Below are positions 41,072 to 50,138 of a stretch of 64,000 nucleotides of DNA, in pieces. Location: NCBI RefSeq assembly GCF_002243515.1, contig NZ_CP022657.1, forward strand, positions 650,001 through 714,000, given 5' to 3'. Source of the stretch: Tumebacillus algifaecis. Its GTDB lineage: Bacteria; Bacillota; Bacilli; Tumebacillales; Tumebacillaceae. The notes below the pieces were generated by a model. The model saw only the letters and a list, made by a program, of their open reading frames with translations. It made no database searches and had not been told where the DNA came from. Position 1 is the first letter of the stretch. Every line of letters starts with the position of its first letter. A program made the translations under genes and the position numbers.

Positions 41072-43333
41072 ATGACGATTAAACTCCACCGCGATTATGG
41101 TCAGGAATGTACTCGATTGGATGAAACGAAAGATTACATCGAGTACGTCTTGCATGAAAGCGAGCACAACGAGAAGGCGATTCGTGAAAACATCAAAGAG
41201 GCGTATGCCAATCTCAACTCGCTCGACGCGTCAGAAGGCTACATCGCCTTGCTGACCAATGTGAAGTTTTTTGAAATGACGCGCGGCAATATCCGCCAGT
41301 TGCAGCAAGTGAAGAAGCGGCCATACTTTTGCCGCATCGACGTTCAACCGGACGACACTGACAAGATTCAACCGCTCTACATCGGCAAAGCGTCGCTGTT
41401 TCGTCCCGACACGCAGGAGCCTGTCATCGTGGACTGGCGCTCTCCGATCGCCAACGTGTATTACGAAGGCCGCATCGGTGAAGTCAGCTATGAGACGGCA
41501 ACTGGCACCGAACGGGCAGAATTGCATCTCAAACGCCAGTACACAATCGAAGAGGGCAACCTGCTCGACTACCGCGACATCGACATCACGACGCGCGACG
41601 AACTGTTGCAGGAGTCGCTCGGCGGCAGTGCGGACAGCCGATTAAAGGACATCGTCTCCACGATTCAGGAAGAGCAAAACCGCGTCATCCGCGCCGACAT
41701 GCACCGCCCGATGATCGTCCAAGGGGCGGCGGGCAGCGGCAAAACCACCATCGCCTTACACCGCATCGCGTATCTCATCTACACCTACGGAGACCGCTTC
41801 AATCCCGACCAATTCATGATCTTAGCCCCGCACCAACTGTTCCTGAAATACATCGCCGACGTCCTGCCCGAGCTTGGCGTGGAGGCCGTTCGCCAGACCA
41901 CGTACCTCGATTTTGTGCAGGAGAACATCGGCAAAAAGCTCAAACTCACCGACCCGAACCTGCGCCTGTTTCACTTTTTGGAAGGTGGCGACGATCTGGA
42001 GCAACTGCGCTTCATCTCGCGCTTTAAAGGCTCGGCCACCTGCAAACAGCTGATCGACCGCTACCTGGATCGCGTGACGCTGCGGTTGCTGCCGCAAGAC
42101 AACTGCATGCTAGGCAAGCGCGTGATTGCAACGGCGGAGGAGATCGCGAAATTTTTGCGCGAAGACTATGTGCACCTGCCGATCTACAAGCGAGTCGAAA
42201 AGGTCAAAAAGATCTTGCAAGACCGCTTGAAGGTGAAAAAGAAACAGTTGCAAAAAGACATCCTCGACCATTATGACGAGCGCTTGGAAGTCGCGCTCGC
42301 CATGCAAAATCCGGTCCAGCGCAAAGCGAAAGTCATCAAGTTGATGGACGATAAAGAAGCGCTGTTGAAAAAGATGGAAGCGGACGCCAAGACGTTGGTC
42401 AAAACGTATATGGCGCAGTTTTCCAAGCTGGATTTGGCGGCGCACTATCGCGAGTTTTGGCAGGACGAGGTGTTGCTAAGCACTGCGATGTCGGAGCTGG
42501 AACTGCGCGGTGTGCAGGAGCACTCGCTGGCACTGCTCGGGAAGAAACGGATGGAATTGGAGGACACGGCCGCCCTGCTTTACTTGCAGCATAAGCTGTT
42601 CGGGTTGCTGACCGAAGTCAAAGTGCGCAACCTTGTGATCGACGAAGCACAGGATTACAGCATCTTCCAACTGTTGGCCCTCAAAGAGGTGCTCGGCTCG
42701 GAGATGTTCACGATCTTGGGTGACCTGTCACAAGGGATTCACTCCTATCGCGGCGTGGAGAGTTGGGAGAGCGTGCTGGAGACCGTGTTTCCGAACGGGA
42801 ACTGTCAGTTCCTCGTGCTGGAGCAAAGCTATCGGACGACGGTGGAGATCATGACGCTCGCCAACCGCGTGATCGTCCATTCCAAGACGCCCAATCTGGT
42901 GCTTGCCAAACCTGTGGTACGTCATGGGGAGGAGCCGAAGCAAAGCGTGTTCGCCACCGAGCAGGAACTGATCGCTCAGGTGCTGGCCGACTCGGAGCGC
43001 TACAGAGCGGAAGGGCTCAATTCGCTTGCGGTGATCGGCAAAACGATGGCCGAGTGCAAGCGGATCAAGCACTGGATCGACCATTTTGACACGGGACTTT
43101 CCGTCACGGTGCTCGATGAGAAAGAGGACTACTCCGGCCATGATCTGGTCATCGTGCCGTCATATGTGGTCAAAGGGTTGGAATTTGACGGGGTGTTTAT
43201 CGTCAATCTGGAAGAGGAGTACACGACCGAGGAGTTGGATGTGAAGCTCCTGTATGTGGCGATGACGCGTCCTTTGCACCGTCTGGCCGTCTACTCGATG
43301 GAAGGAAAAACGCAACTGCTGGATCTTATCTGA
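41072..43333 (+). CDS. helD: HelD-family RNA polymerase recycling helicase (copy 1)
   Basis: 753 aa. An N-terminal coiled-coil arm (about 1-65) precedes a UvrD-like ATPase: Walker A GAAGSGKTTIALHRIAYL, Walker B LVIDEAQDYSIFQ, motif IV LEQSYRTTVEIMTLANRV, motif V VVKGLEFDGVFIVN and motif VI YVAMTRPLHRL. The middle insert (about 370-480, Lys/Glu rich) corresponds to the HelD torso. HelD removes stalled RNA polymerase from DNA and can confer rifampicin tolerance in some species. Paralogue of the gene at 46348. Confidence 0.92.
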   Translation: MTIKLHRDYGQECTRLDETKDYIEYVLHESEHNEKAIRENIKEAYANLNSLDASEGYIALLTNVKFFEMTRGNIRQLQQVKKRPYFCRIDVQPDDTDKIQPLYIGKASLFRPDTQEPVIVDWRSPIANVYYEGRIGEVSYETATGTERAELHLKRQYTIEEGNLLDYRDIDITTRDELLQESLGGSADSRLKDIVSTIQEEQNRVIRADMHRPMIVQGAAGSGKTTIALHRIAYLIYTYGDRFNPDQFMILAPHQLFLKYIADVLPELGVEAVRQTTYLDFVQENIGKKLKLTDPNLRLFHFLEGGDDLEQLRFISRFKGSATCKQLIDRYLDRVTLRLLPQDNCMLGKRVIATAEEIAKFLREDYVHLPIYKRVEKVKKILQDRLKVKKKQLQKDILDHYDERLEVALAMQNPVQRKAKVIKLMDDKEALLKKMEADAKTLVKTYMAQFSKLDLAAHYREFWQDEVLLSTAMSELELRGVQEHSLALLGKKRMELEDTAALLYLQHKLFGLLTEVKVRNLVIDEAQDYSIFQLLALKEVLGSEMFTILGDLSQGIHSYRGVESWESVLETVFPNGNCQFLVLEQSYRTTVEIMTLANRVIVHSKTPNLVLAKPVVRHGEEPKQSVFATEQELIAQVLADSERYRAEGLNSLAVIGKTMAECKRIKHWIDHFDTGLSVTVLDEKEDYSGHDLVIVPSYVVKGLEFDGVFIVNLEEEYTTEELDVKLLYVAMTRPLHRLAVYSMEGKTQLLDLI

Positions 43334-43367
43334 TAGAGGGACTGTGTTGTGTGATCGCAATCAGTTC

Positions 43368-43401
43368 TGAAAAAGCCTCCGACGTGTCGGAGGCTTTTTC
43401 A
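43368..43401 (+). terminator. Terminator of helD copy 1
   Basis: TGAAAAAGCCTCCGAC pairs perfectly with GTCGGAGGCTTTTTCA across a GT centre. Confidence 0.92.
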
Positions 43402-43415
43402 CGATATGGGGATGG

Positions 43416-43442
43416 AAAGGCTGCCAACCGATGGCAGCCTTT
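43416..43442 (-). terminator. Terminator of the DHA2 exporter (minus strand)
   Basis: AAAGGCTGCCA and TGGCAGCCTTT pair across ACCGA, 8 bp beyond the stop of the minus-strand gene. Confidence 0.85.
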
Positions 43443-43450
43443 TGTTCTGA

Positions 43451-44953
43451 TCAATTCGTTTGTTTCAAATCGCTCAACCGACTTTTGCTCATCGCCAGGA
43501 TAAAGACAAAGGCTAACACGGCGGCCAACACCGTCCACAAGAAGGTCGTAGCGATCGAAGCGGAGAGCGCATCGGTGATCTTTTCCAAAATCGGGGCGGG
43601 GATCTCCACACGCTTTTCCGGAGAGAGGATCGTTCGCGGGTCGGCCGTTCCGCCGGGCGCTTGGCCCATGCCGGAGAACGTCTCTTCCAACTTGGTGGTG
43701 AACGCATTGCGCTGAATGATCCCAAAGATCGAAATGCCGAGCGTCATCCCGAGGGTCCGCAAGAAGGAGTTGGTGGATGTCGCCTGCCCGCGTTGGCGGA
43801 AGTCCATGCCGTGCACCGCAGCGGCAGGCAACACGGAGAAGGACATCCCGACGCCAAGCCCGGTCAGCACCATGAAGACGCTGAGCATCAGGTTGGACAG
43901 ATCGGGTGTCACCGTGGACAGCAGGTAGGAGCCACCGATGAACAAAATGCCGGAGATGATCATCACGTTGCGGTAGGACATCTTCCCTGTGATCATACCG
44001 CCAATCGAGGCGGCGACGACAGATCCGATCGTCATCGGGAGCAGGATCAGGCCGGAGTTGGTCGCCGACCCGCCCAAGACACCTTGCACGAAGATCGGGA
44101 TGTAGATCGTCGCCACGATGAAGGCCGCGCCGTAGAGCACGCCGATCATGTTCGACGTGAAGAAAAGGCGATTTTTGAACATCGAGAAGTTGATGACCGG
44201 CTCGGCCACTTTGCGTTCGATGAGCAGGAAGGCGATCAGCAGGACGGCAAATCCGGCGAACAGTGTGAGGATCTGCGCAGAACCCCATGCGTATTGGTTG
44301 CCGCCAAGCTCAAGGCCGAACATCAGACAGATCACAGCACCGACCAGCGTCATCGAGCCGAAGTAGTCGATTTTTTGTTTCGAGTGCTCGACCGATTCTT
44401 TGTAATAGAAGATGATCAAGAACAAGGCGATGATGCCGATCGGCACGTTGACATAAAAAATCCAGTGCCAGGAGAAGCCTTCGGTGATCCAAGCGCCGAG
44501 CAGCGGTCCGAAGATGCTCGATGTGCCAAAGACGGCGCCGAACAGTCCGGTCATCTTGCCGCGTTGCTCCGGTGGGAACAGGTCAAAGATGATCGTGAAG
44601 GCGATCGGCATCAAGGCACCGCCGCCGATGCCTTGAATCGCTCGGAAGACGGCGAGTTGTGTCATCGTCTGTGCGATCCCGCAAAGCACCGAACCGATCA
44701 AGAAGACGATCAGGCCAAAAATAAAAAATCGTTTGCGCCCGTACATGTCGGACAGCTTGCCAAAGATCGGCATGCCGGCCATCGAGGCGACGAGATAGGC
44801 GGAGGTGACCCAGACGAACTGTTCCAAACCGCCGAGGTCACCGACGATCGTGCCCATCGCGGTCGCCACAATCGTGTTGTCCATCGCAGCCATCAGAATG
44901 CCAAGCAACAGTCCTGCTACGACAAAGCCCATTTTATTTTCTCTTGTTACCAT
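43451..44953 (-). CDS. DHA2-family 14-TM multidrug exporter
   Basis: 500 aa. MAAMDNTIVATAMGTIVGDL (motif D1), GKLSDMYGRKRFFIFG (A) and FGTSSIFGPLLGAWITEGF (C) mark a 14-helix drug/H+ antiporter related to, but clearly distinct from, the exporter at 34501. Preceded by GGGCGAGG on the minus strand. No regulator nearby. Substrate unknown. Confidence 0.92.
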   Translation of the reverse strand: MVTRENKMGFVVAGLLLGILMAAMDNTIVATAMGTIVGDLGGLEQFVWVTSAYLVASMAGMPIFGKLSDMYGRKRFFIFGLIVFLIGSVLCGIAQTMTQLAVFRAIQGIGGGALMPIAFTIIFDLFPPEQRGKMTGLFGAVFGTSSIFGPLLGAWITEGFSWHWIFYVNVPIGIIALFLIIFYYKESVEHSKQKIDYFGSMTLVGAVICLMFGLELGGNQYAWGSAQILTLFAGFAVLLIAFLLIERKVAEPVINFSMFKNRLFFTSNMIGVLYGAAFIVATIYIPIFVQGVLGGSATNSGLILLPMTIGSVVAASIGGMITGKMSYRNVMIISGILFIGGSYLLSTVTPDLSNLMLSVFMVLTGLGVGMSFSVLPAAAVHGMDFRQRGQATSTNSFLRTLGMTLGISIFGIIQRNAFTTKLEETFSGMGQAPGGTADPRTILSPEKRVEIPAPILEKITDALSASIATTFLWTVLAAVLAFVFILAMSKSRLSDLKQTN

Positions 44954-45128
44954 CAGATCATGACCTCGCCCTTCGAATGGTATGTATAGACTGGTTCATT
45001 TTTCCGGATGTTTCATTATATCCTTTGGAAAGATGTCCCTGCAACTTTCCTAGGCGTGGCACTGCTACCTTTTTACTGGTATCCTAGTAGACAAGAACAC
45101 GTACGTGAACAACAGGAGGTACCAGACC

Positions 45129-45935
45129 TTGACAAATAGAATTCGCACGGCCGGACTGGCCGCTGTACTCATCGCCACCTTAGCCCTAAGCGGTTGTGAT
45201 CCGCTGACGGCGCAGACCAAAGTGCCGACCAATCCGGTCGCTCAGCAACCGAACCAGACCGAATCGCCTACTCAAGAACCGCAGAAAGATCCACAACAGA
45301 CAGAGCAGCCAGGCCAAACTGACCCGACCCCGCCGCAGGAGCCGAGCAAAGCGACGGCCGGAGCGCCGGGCAGCATCTCCGTGCTGGTCAACAAGCAGCT
45401 CGGGTTGCCTGACGATTTCCAGCCCTCCAACCTCGTCGATGATCCCGACTTGCACTTCCTTTCTGGCGGGGGCGGGGAAAAGCGCCTGATGCGCGGCGAA
45501 GTTGCCAACGCTCTCAAGCAGATGTTTGCCGCTTCGGAAAAAGAGGGCATCTACTTGAGCGTCGCGTCCGCTTATCGTTCGCATGCGACGCAGACGCAAC
45601 TGTTCAACTACTACGTCTCGACGCAAGGGGAAACGGAAGCGCGCCGCTACAGCGCTGTGCCAGGCCATAGCGAGCATGAGACGGGACTTGCTGTCGATGT
45701 CTCCGGCCGCGATGGCGCCTGTGCGGTCGAAGATTGCTTTGCCGATACGAAGGAAGCGAAATGGATCGCGAAAAACGCCGTGAAGTTCGGCTTCATCATC
45801 CGTTATCCGAAAGGCAAAGAAGCGGTGACCGGGTATGCGTATGAACCGTGGCACTTGCGCTACGTCGGTCAAGACCTGGCCGCTGCGATCACGGCGAAGA
45901 ATGTGACGATGGAAGAGTATTTTAACGTGAAGTAA
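45129..45935 (+). CDS. VanY-type D-Ala-D-Ala carboxypeptidase lipoprotein (M15B)
   Basis: TTG 45129 is chosen because AGGAGGT ends 8 bp upstream; 268 aa. A lipoprotein signal ends LALSGC (Cys23), followed by a Pro/Gln/Thr-rich tether (about 28-80). The M15B metalloprotease domain has SVASAYRSHATQTQLF, HSEHETGLAVDVSG (Zn ligands His and Asp) and EPWHLRYVG (third ligand His). It trims terminal D-Ala from peptidoglycan stems outside the membrane. Stand-alone gene; no VanRS beside it. Confidence 0.92.
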   Translation: MTNRIRTAGLAAVLIATLALSGCDPLTAQTKVPTNPVAQQPNQTESPTQEPQKDPQQTEQPGQTDPTPPQEPSKATAGAPGSISVLVNKQLGLPDDFQPSNLVDDPDLHFLSGGGGEKRLMRGEVANALKQMFAASEKEGIYLSVASAYRSHATQTQLFNYYVSTQGETEARRYSAVPGHSEHETGLAVDVSGRDGACAVEDCFADTKEAKWIAKNAVKFGFIIRYPKGKEAVTGYAYEPWHLRYVGQDLAAAITAKNVTMEEYFNVK

Positions 45936-45941
45936 AGCATG

Positions 45942-45984
45942 AAGAAAGCCGACATCTGCTCTTGACAGATGCCGGCTTTCTTTA
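45942..45984 (+). terminator. Terminator of the vanY-like gene
   Basis: GAAAGCCGACATCTG pairs with CAGATGCCGGCTTTC, with one mismatch, then TTTATTTTT. Confidence 0.88.
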
Positions 45985-46347
45985 TTTTTGTCAGATGATG
46001 CGTTAGGGACTCTCATGTCCGATGGCCAGCTCTTCTGTTTTGCATGTGCTCGATCGTGGTGAGGTTGTCGTGTGTCAAAAAATCAATGTGACCGACGCAC
46101 TGTCCCCCGTTGTATCTGTACGGTGGTCAATAGTAACGATTTAAACTTCGAGAGAATAACGATTTTTGAGCGCATGAAAAAGCGGAGGCGCTATTGCGCC
46201 ACCGCTCGACTTGTATTCAGGAAGAGGCTGTGCTAAAATAAAAGATGGTCACCAAGAATTTACTATTATAAAATAATTACCCAATAATATCTTACCACAA
46301 AACTCCAAACAATGTCAACCTTTAGACAAAGAGAAGGAGCGGATCGC
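45985..46347. other. Intergenic region before helD copy 2
   Basis: No gene seen. It holds a hairpin AGCGGAGGCGC/GCGCCACCGCT at 46181-46206, a repeated TAACGATTT (about 46132 and 46157), and a TAAAAT at 46234 that may be a -10 box. An AT-rich stretch follows up to the ribosome site. Confidence 0.45.
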
Positions 46348-48660
46348 ATGAGTATTACGGAGCAAGAGTGGAAAAAAGAACAGAAGCGCGTCGATCTTGT
46401 AAGGCGCGAGGTAAAAAAGCGGACGGAGCAACTGCAAGCGCAAGTGGGCACTGTCAAAGCTGACATTGTGGAGATTCGTAAAAATTTCTGGGATGATGTG
46501 AAGGTCAATTTTGAAAATGCGATCGAAGCGGCTGAGACGGTGGCGAGCATGAGACAGCAGTCGGAGGTGCTCGGGGAGCGCGAACGCCTGCATCGCCACG
46601 CACAGAAGGAAATGAAAAGTCTGTACCGTCTCGAGCAAACCCCCTATTTCGGTCGCATCGATTTTGTCGAACCGGGTGAACCGTTGCAACAGATCTATTT
46701 GGGCACAGCCTCTTTTCTCGATGAGAACGACGAGCATTTTTACGTATATGACTGGCGGGCCCCCGTCTCCAGCCTTTATTATGATTACTCGCCCGGCCCG
46801 GCCGAATATGAGACGCCCGGGGGCACAGTAGAAGGCACGATGGAGTTGAAGCGTCAGTTCATCATCCGCGACGGCGAGATCGAAAGTCTGTTCGATACAG
46901 GTGTGACGATCGGGGACGAATTGCTCCAGCAAGTGCTTGGACGCCATTCGGATGCGCAGATGAAAAGCATCGTCGCCACCATTCAAAAGGAGCAAAATCG
47001 GATCATCCGTAATGTGCGCAATCGCTTGCTCGTCGTGCAAGGGGCGGCGGGGAGCGGCAAGACGTCGGCGGCGCTACAGCGTATTGCCTATCTGCTCTAT
47101 CGTGATCGGGCTTGGTTGAGTGCTGAGCAGATCGTGCTGTTTTCTCCGAATGACATGTTCAACAGCTACGTCGCCACCGTTTTGCCAGAGCTTGGGGAAG
47201 AGAACATGCAGCAGGCGACCTTTCAAGAGTATCTTGAGCGCCGCTTGGGTCGAGTGTTCGATCTGGAAGACCCATTTTTGCAGATGGAGTACGTGCTGAC
47301 CGCGATGAACGAGCCAGGGTATGCGGCGCGGATCGCAGGCATTCAGTATAAAGCGTCCGTTCCGTTCATGCGGCTGTTGGAACAGTACGCCAATCGGTTG
47401 GGGCAGGAAGGCTTGATTTTTAAAGGCTTGAAGTTTCGCGGGGAACCGTTGCTGTCGGCTGCGCGGATGCGGGAGCAGTTCGCCACGTATGATCCTGGCA
47501 TGTCGATTCCTAACCGCTTGCGTCTGCTCAGCGAGTGGCTGTTGAGCGAACTGAACGAGTTGGCGCTCGCACAGACCGATCAGGATTGGGTGGAAGAAGA
47601 GATTGAACTGCTCGACAACGAAGAATATCTTCAAGCCTATCAGAAGTTGCGCAGACAGAAGCGCTTTCGGGAAAATACGTTTGACGATTTTGACCGCGAG
47701 CGCAAAATGCTTGGCGAAATGCTGGTGCAGAAGCGGTTCAAACCGCTGCGCAACGGGATCAAGCGCTTGAAATATGTGGATGTTCCGGCGATGTATCGGC
47801 AGTTGTTCGCCGACCCCAAGCGGGCGGTCAGTCTGGGGGCGGAACTGCCCGCGATGTTTGCCGAATTTGCCGAGCAGACGGTGGAAAAGATGTTGCAAGG
47901 TGAGCTGTTCTACGAGGATGCGACACCGTATCTTTATTTGAAAGAACTGCTCGAAGGGGTGGAGATGAACACGCAGGTGCGGCATGTGTTTGTCGATGAG
48001 GCGCAGGACTATTCACCGTTTCAGTTCGCCTTTTTGAAGCGCCTGTTTCCACACGCGAAGATGACGGTGCTCGGCGATCTGAATCAGGCGATTTATGCGC
48101 ACGCCGAAAAAGCGGACGGATTCGGCCCGCTGGCCGCTCTGTATCCGGCGGAGGAGTCGGAGTTGATCGTGCTGAAGCAAAGCTACCGTTCGACCCGACA
48201 GATCGTCGATTTTACGCGCAAAATGATGCCGGGTGGGGAGGAGATCGTCCCGTTCAACCGCGAAGGGGAGGAGCCGACGATCACCAGAGCGGAAAACACC
48301 GCCGATCTGATCGCGAAGATCATCGACCGCATTCGCAATTTGCAGGCGGATCAACACCGCACGCTTGCGGTGATCTGCAAGACGGCGGAGGAAAGCCGCG
48401 CTGCCTATGAACGGCTGAAAGATGCGCTCGACGTGAAATTGATCAGCAAGGAGACGGTGCATTTTGAACCCGGGCTGGTCGTGATTCCGGCCTATCTGGC
48501 AAAAGGCGTGGAGTTCGATGCGGTGATTCTGTATAACGCTTCGCAGGATCAATACGGACGGGAAAGCGAACGCAGGCTGTTTTACACGGCCTGCACGCGG
48601 GCGATGCATGAGCTACACCTGTATTATCTGGGCGAGCAAAGCCCGTTTTTGGAGTCTTGA
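46348..48660 (+). CDS. helD: HelD-family RNA polymerase recycling helicase (copy 2)
   Basis: ATG 46348 after AAGGAG; 770 aa. It has the same layout as copy 1: N-terminal coiled coil (about 5-90), Walker A GAAGSGKTSAALQRIAYLLY, Walker B FVDEAQDYSPFQF, LKQSYRSTRQIVDFTRKM, YLAKGVEFDAVILYN and FYTACTRAMHEL. The N-terminal arm is longer and the sequences differ substantially, so this is an old paralogue rather than a recent copy. Probably acts on RNA polymerase under different conditions. Confidence 0.92.
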   Translation: MSITEQEWKKEQKRVDLVRREVKKRTEQLQAQVGTVKADIVEIRKNFWDDVKVNFENAIEAAETVASMRQQSEVLGERERLHRHAQKEMKSLYRLEQTPYFGRIDFVEPGEPLQQIYLGTASFLDENDEHFYVYDWRAPVSSLYYDYSPGPAEYETPGGTVEGTMELKRQFIIRDGEIESLFDTGVTIGDELLQQVLGRHSDAQMKSIVATIQKEQNRIIRNVRNRLLVVQGAAGSGKTSAALQRIAYLLYRDRAWLSAEQIVLFSPNDMFNSYVATVLPELGEENMQQATFQEYLERRLGRVFDLEDPFLQMEYVLTAMNEPGYAARIAGIQYKASVPFMRLLEQYANRLGQEGLIFKGLKFRGEPLLSAARMREQFATYDPGMSIPNRLRLLSEWLLSELNELALAQTDQDWVEEEIELLDNEEYLQAYQKLRRQKRFRENTFDDFDRERKMLGEMLVQKRFKPLRNGIKRLKYVDVPAMYRQLFADPKRAVSLGAELPAMFAEFAEQTVEKMLQGELFYEDATPYLYLKELLEGVEMNTQVRHVFVDEAQDYSPFQFAFLKRLFPHAKMTVLGDLNQAIYAHAEKADGFGPLAALYPAEESELIVLKQSYRSTRQIVDFTRKMMPGGEEIVPFNREGEEPTITRAENTADLIAKIIDRIRNLQADQHRTLAVICKTAEESRAAYERLKDALDVKLISKETVHFEPGLVVIPAYLAKGVEFDAVILYNASQDQYGRESERRLFYTACTRAMHELHLYYLGEQSPFLES

Positions 48661-48739
48661 TTTGAAGTCTTGAGCAGACCGACCTCTGATTGAACATATC
48701 CCTGTCAAGTAGACAGCGGGTAAAAAGCCACCCTATGAA

Positions 48740-49798
48740 TTAGGCACAGACCTGAGTTCGGTATTCTACTGGGCTCAGGTCATTTAATTTCCGTTGTATT
48801 CTTTGCTGGTTGTAAAATCGAATGTAGCTAGCCACAGCGTTCATCACCTCTGCCTTGGTGCGAAACTTGTTGAGATACATGAGTTCCGACTTCAGATGAC
48901 CAAAGAAGTTCTCTACGCAGGCATTATCCAAGCAGTTTCCTTTTCTGGACATACTCTGCGCTATGTTGTATGTTTGAAGCAACTTGTTATATTGGTGAGA
49001 TGTGTACTGGAACCCCTGATCACTGTGAAGAAGGGTGTCGGTCACATCTCTTTTTTTATTGGCGAGCTTGACGGTATCAAGAACCAGTTTAAGATCGTTC
49101 CGCTCTCCGATGCGGTAGGCGACAATTTCGTTGTTAAACATGTCGTAGATGACCGACAGAAATAGCCTCTGTCCATTGAAAAGCAGGTAGGTGATATCTG
49201 TCGCCCATTTTTCATTTGGCCGCGAGGCCTTAAAGTTTCGGTTCAATGAGTTTGGTGCTGTATAATTCTCTGATTTCTTGCCAAACCAGCGTTTCTTCTT
49301 CCTTGCAACGCACTGGATACCTAGTTCTTTCATAAGCCGGTACACACGTTTGTGATTGATCTTGAGATTGTGTTTTCGACGTAGCCAAGCACGAACACGA
49401 TAGTAACCGTAGGTTCCTCGGACTGCTTTATGACATTGCAAAATAAGTTTTTTGAGCTGCCGCTCCTCCTTTTGTTTGGATGTAATCATTTGTCGACGTT
49501 GAACCCATTTGTAATACCCACTCCGTGATACTCCTGCGGTTTCACACAACAGTGACGTTGAATAGCTACCAGTAAGATCTTGGATGACTTGGTAGCACTG
49601 ACGAATCTTCGCTTTACCTCTCACCTCCTTTGCAAAAGCAACAGCTTTTTTAAAAAGTCGTTCTCCGCTCTCAACTTTTGCACTTCTTGTTCGAGCGTAA
49701 GCTTTTTCGTTCTCGGACGACCAGTGAACGGTGTTCTCGTCTTTCCTCTGCGCTCCTCTAAGCCCTCCGCCCCAAGCGTTTTGTAGTTTTTGACCCAC
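48740..49798 (-). CDS. IS3-family transposase OrfB (DDE integrase)
   Basis: The catalytic core shows DITYLLFNGQRLFLSVI (first D), LLHSDQGFQYTS (second D) and NACVENFFGHLKSELMYL (E), preceded by the HTH_21 helices. The frame overlaps orfA by 178 bp; the natural product is OrfAB made by -1 frameshifting at A AAA AAG (49651-49645 on the minus strand). Both frames are intact, so the element may still be active. Confidence 0.92.
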   Translation of the reverse strand: MGQKLQNAWGGGLRGAQRKDENTVHWSSENEKAYARTRSAKVESGERLFKKAVAFAKEVRGKAKIRQCYQVIQDLTGSYSTSLLCETAGVSRSGYYKWVQRRQMITSKQKEERQLKKLILQCHKAVRGTYGYYRVRAWLRRKHNLKINHKRVYRLMKELGIQCVARKKKRWFGKKSENYTAPNSLNRNFKASRPNEKWATDITYLLFNGQRLFLSVIYDMFNNEIVAYRIGERNDLKLVLDTVKLANKKRDVTDTLLHSDQGFQYTSHQYNKLLQTYNIAQSMSRKGNCLDNACVENFFGHLKSELMYLNKFRTKAEVMNAVASYIRFYNQQRIQRKLNDLSPVEYRTQVCA

Positions 49799-49938
49799 TT
49801 CCTTACCATGCTGTGGTCGGGGATCTGCAGCTCACTTGCGACCGATTTATAACCCATTCCTTTTTCCAAATACATCTTTACCGCAATGAACTTGAATTCT
49901 CGTGAATACGTTTTTCGTTTCCGCGCTGTCTTTTCCAA
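49621..49938 (-). CDS. IS3-family transposase OrfA
   Basis: 105 aa with a helix-turn-helix (YSREFKFIAVKMYLEKGMGY, SVASELQIPDHSMVRKWV) and a leucine-zipper tail (KLTLEQEVQKLRAENDFLKK). It binds the element ends. The shift site AAAAAAG lies in its last 15 codons. Confidence 0.92.
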   Translation of the reverse strand: MEKTARKRKTYSREFKFIAVKMYLEKGMGYKSVASELQIPDHSMVRKWVKNYKTLGAEGLEERRGKTRTPFTGRPRTKKLTLEQEVQKLRAENDFLKKLLLLQRR

Positions 49939-50138
49939 AAGAAAATCCCCCTTGTGTAGTAACAGTAAGGGGGCTTGCTTCCTACTGTCTACACAAAAGG
50001 GATTATCTCAGATCGCAATCAGGGGTCTTTTTTTGTTGTATGAACGTTTGGGCTCCGTTCGATCGAGGATAAATTCTCAAATATTTACTTACTATGATAT
50101 GATTATGTTGTAAATAACAGATCGTGAGGTGCGCGCTG

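Larger units (their letters stand above)
48703..49998 (-). mobile_element. IS3-family (IS150-like) insertion sequence
   Basis: About 1.3 kb with orfA and orfB overlapping. Imperfect ends are visible: left TGTCAAGTAGACAGCGGG and right, on the other strand, TTTTGTGTAGACAGTAGG, both continuing to an AAGCC block. The exact tips are uncertain by a few bases; the sequence TCCC precedes both. A clear target duplication was not found. It stands between helD copy 2 and the first NRPS gene. Confidence 0.82.

Noticed and set aside
43661-44989. 442-codon plus-strand frame opposite the DHA2 exporter
   Set aside because: Its product is extremely rich in His, Arg, Asp and Glu, as expected from the antisense of a membrane protein gene.
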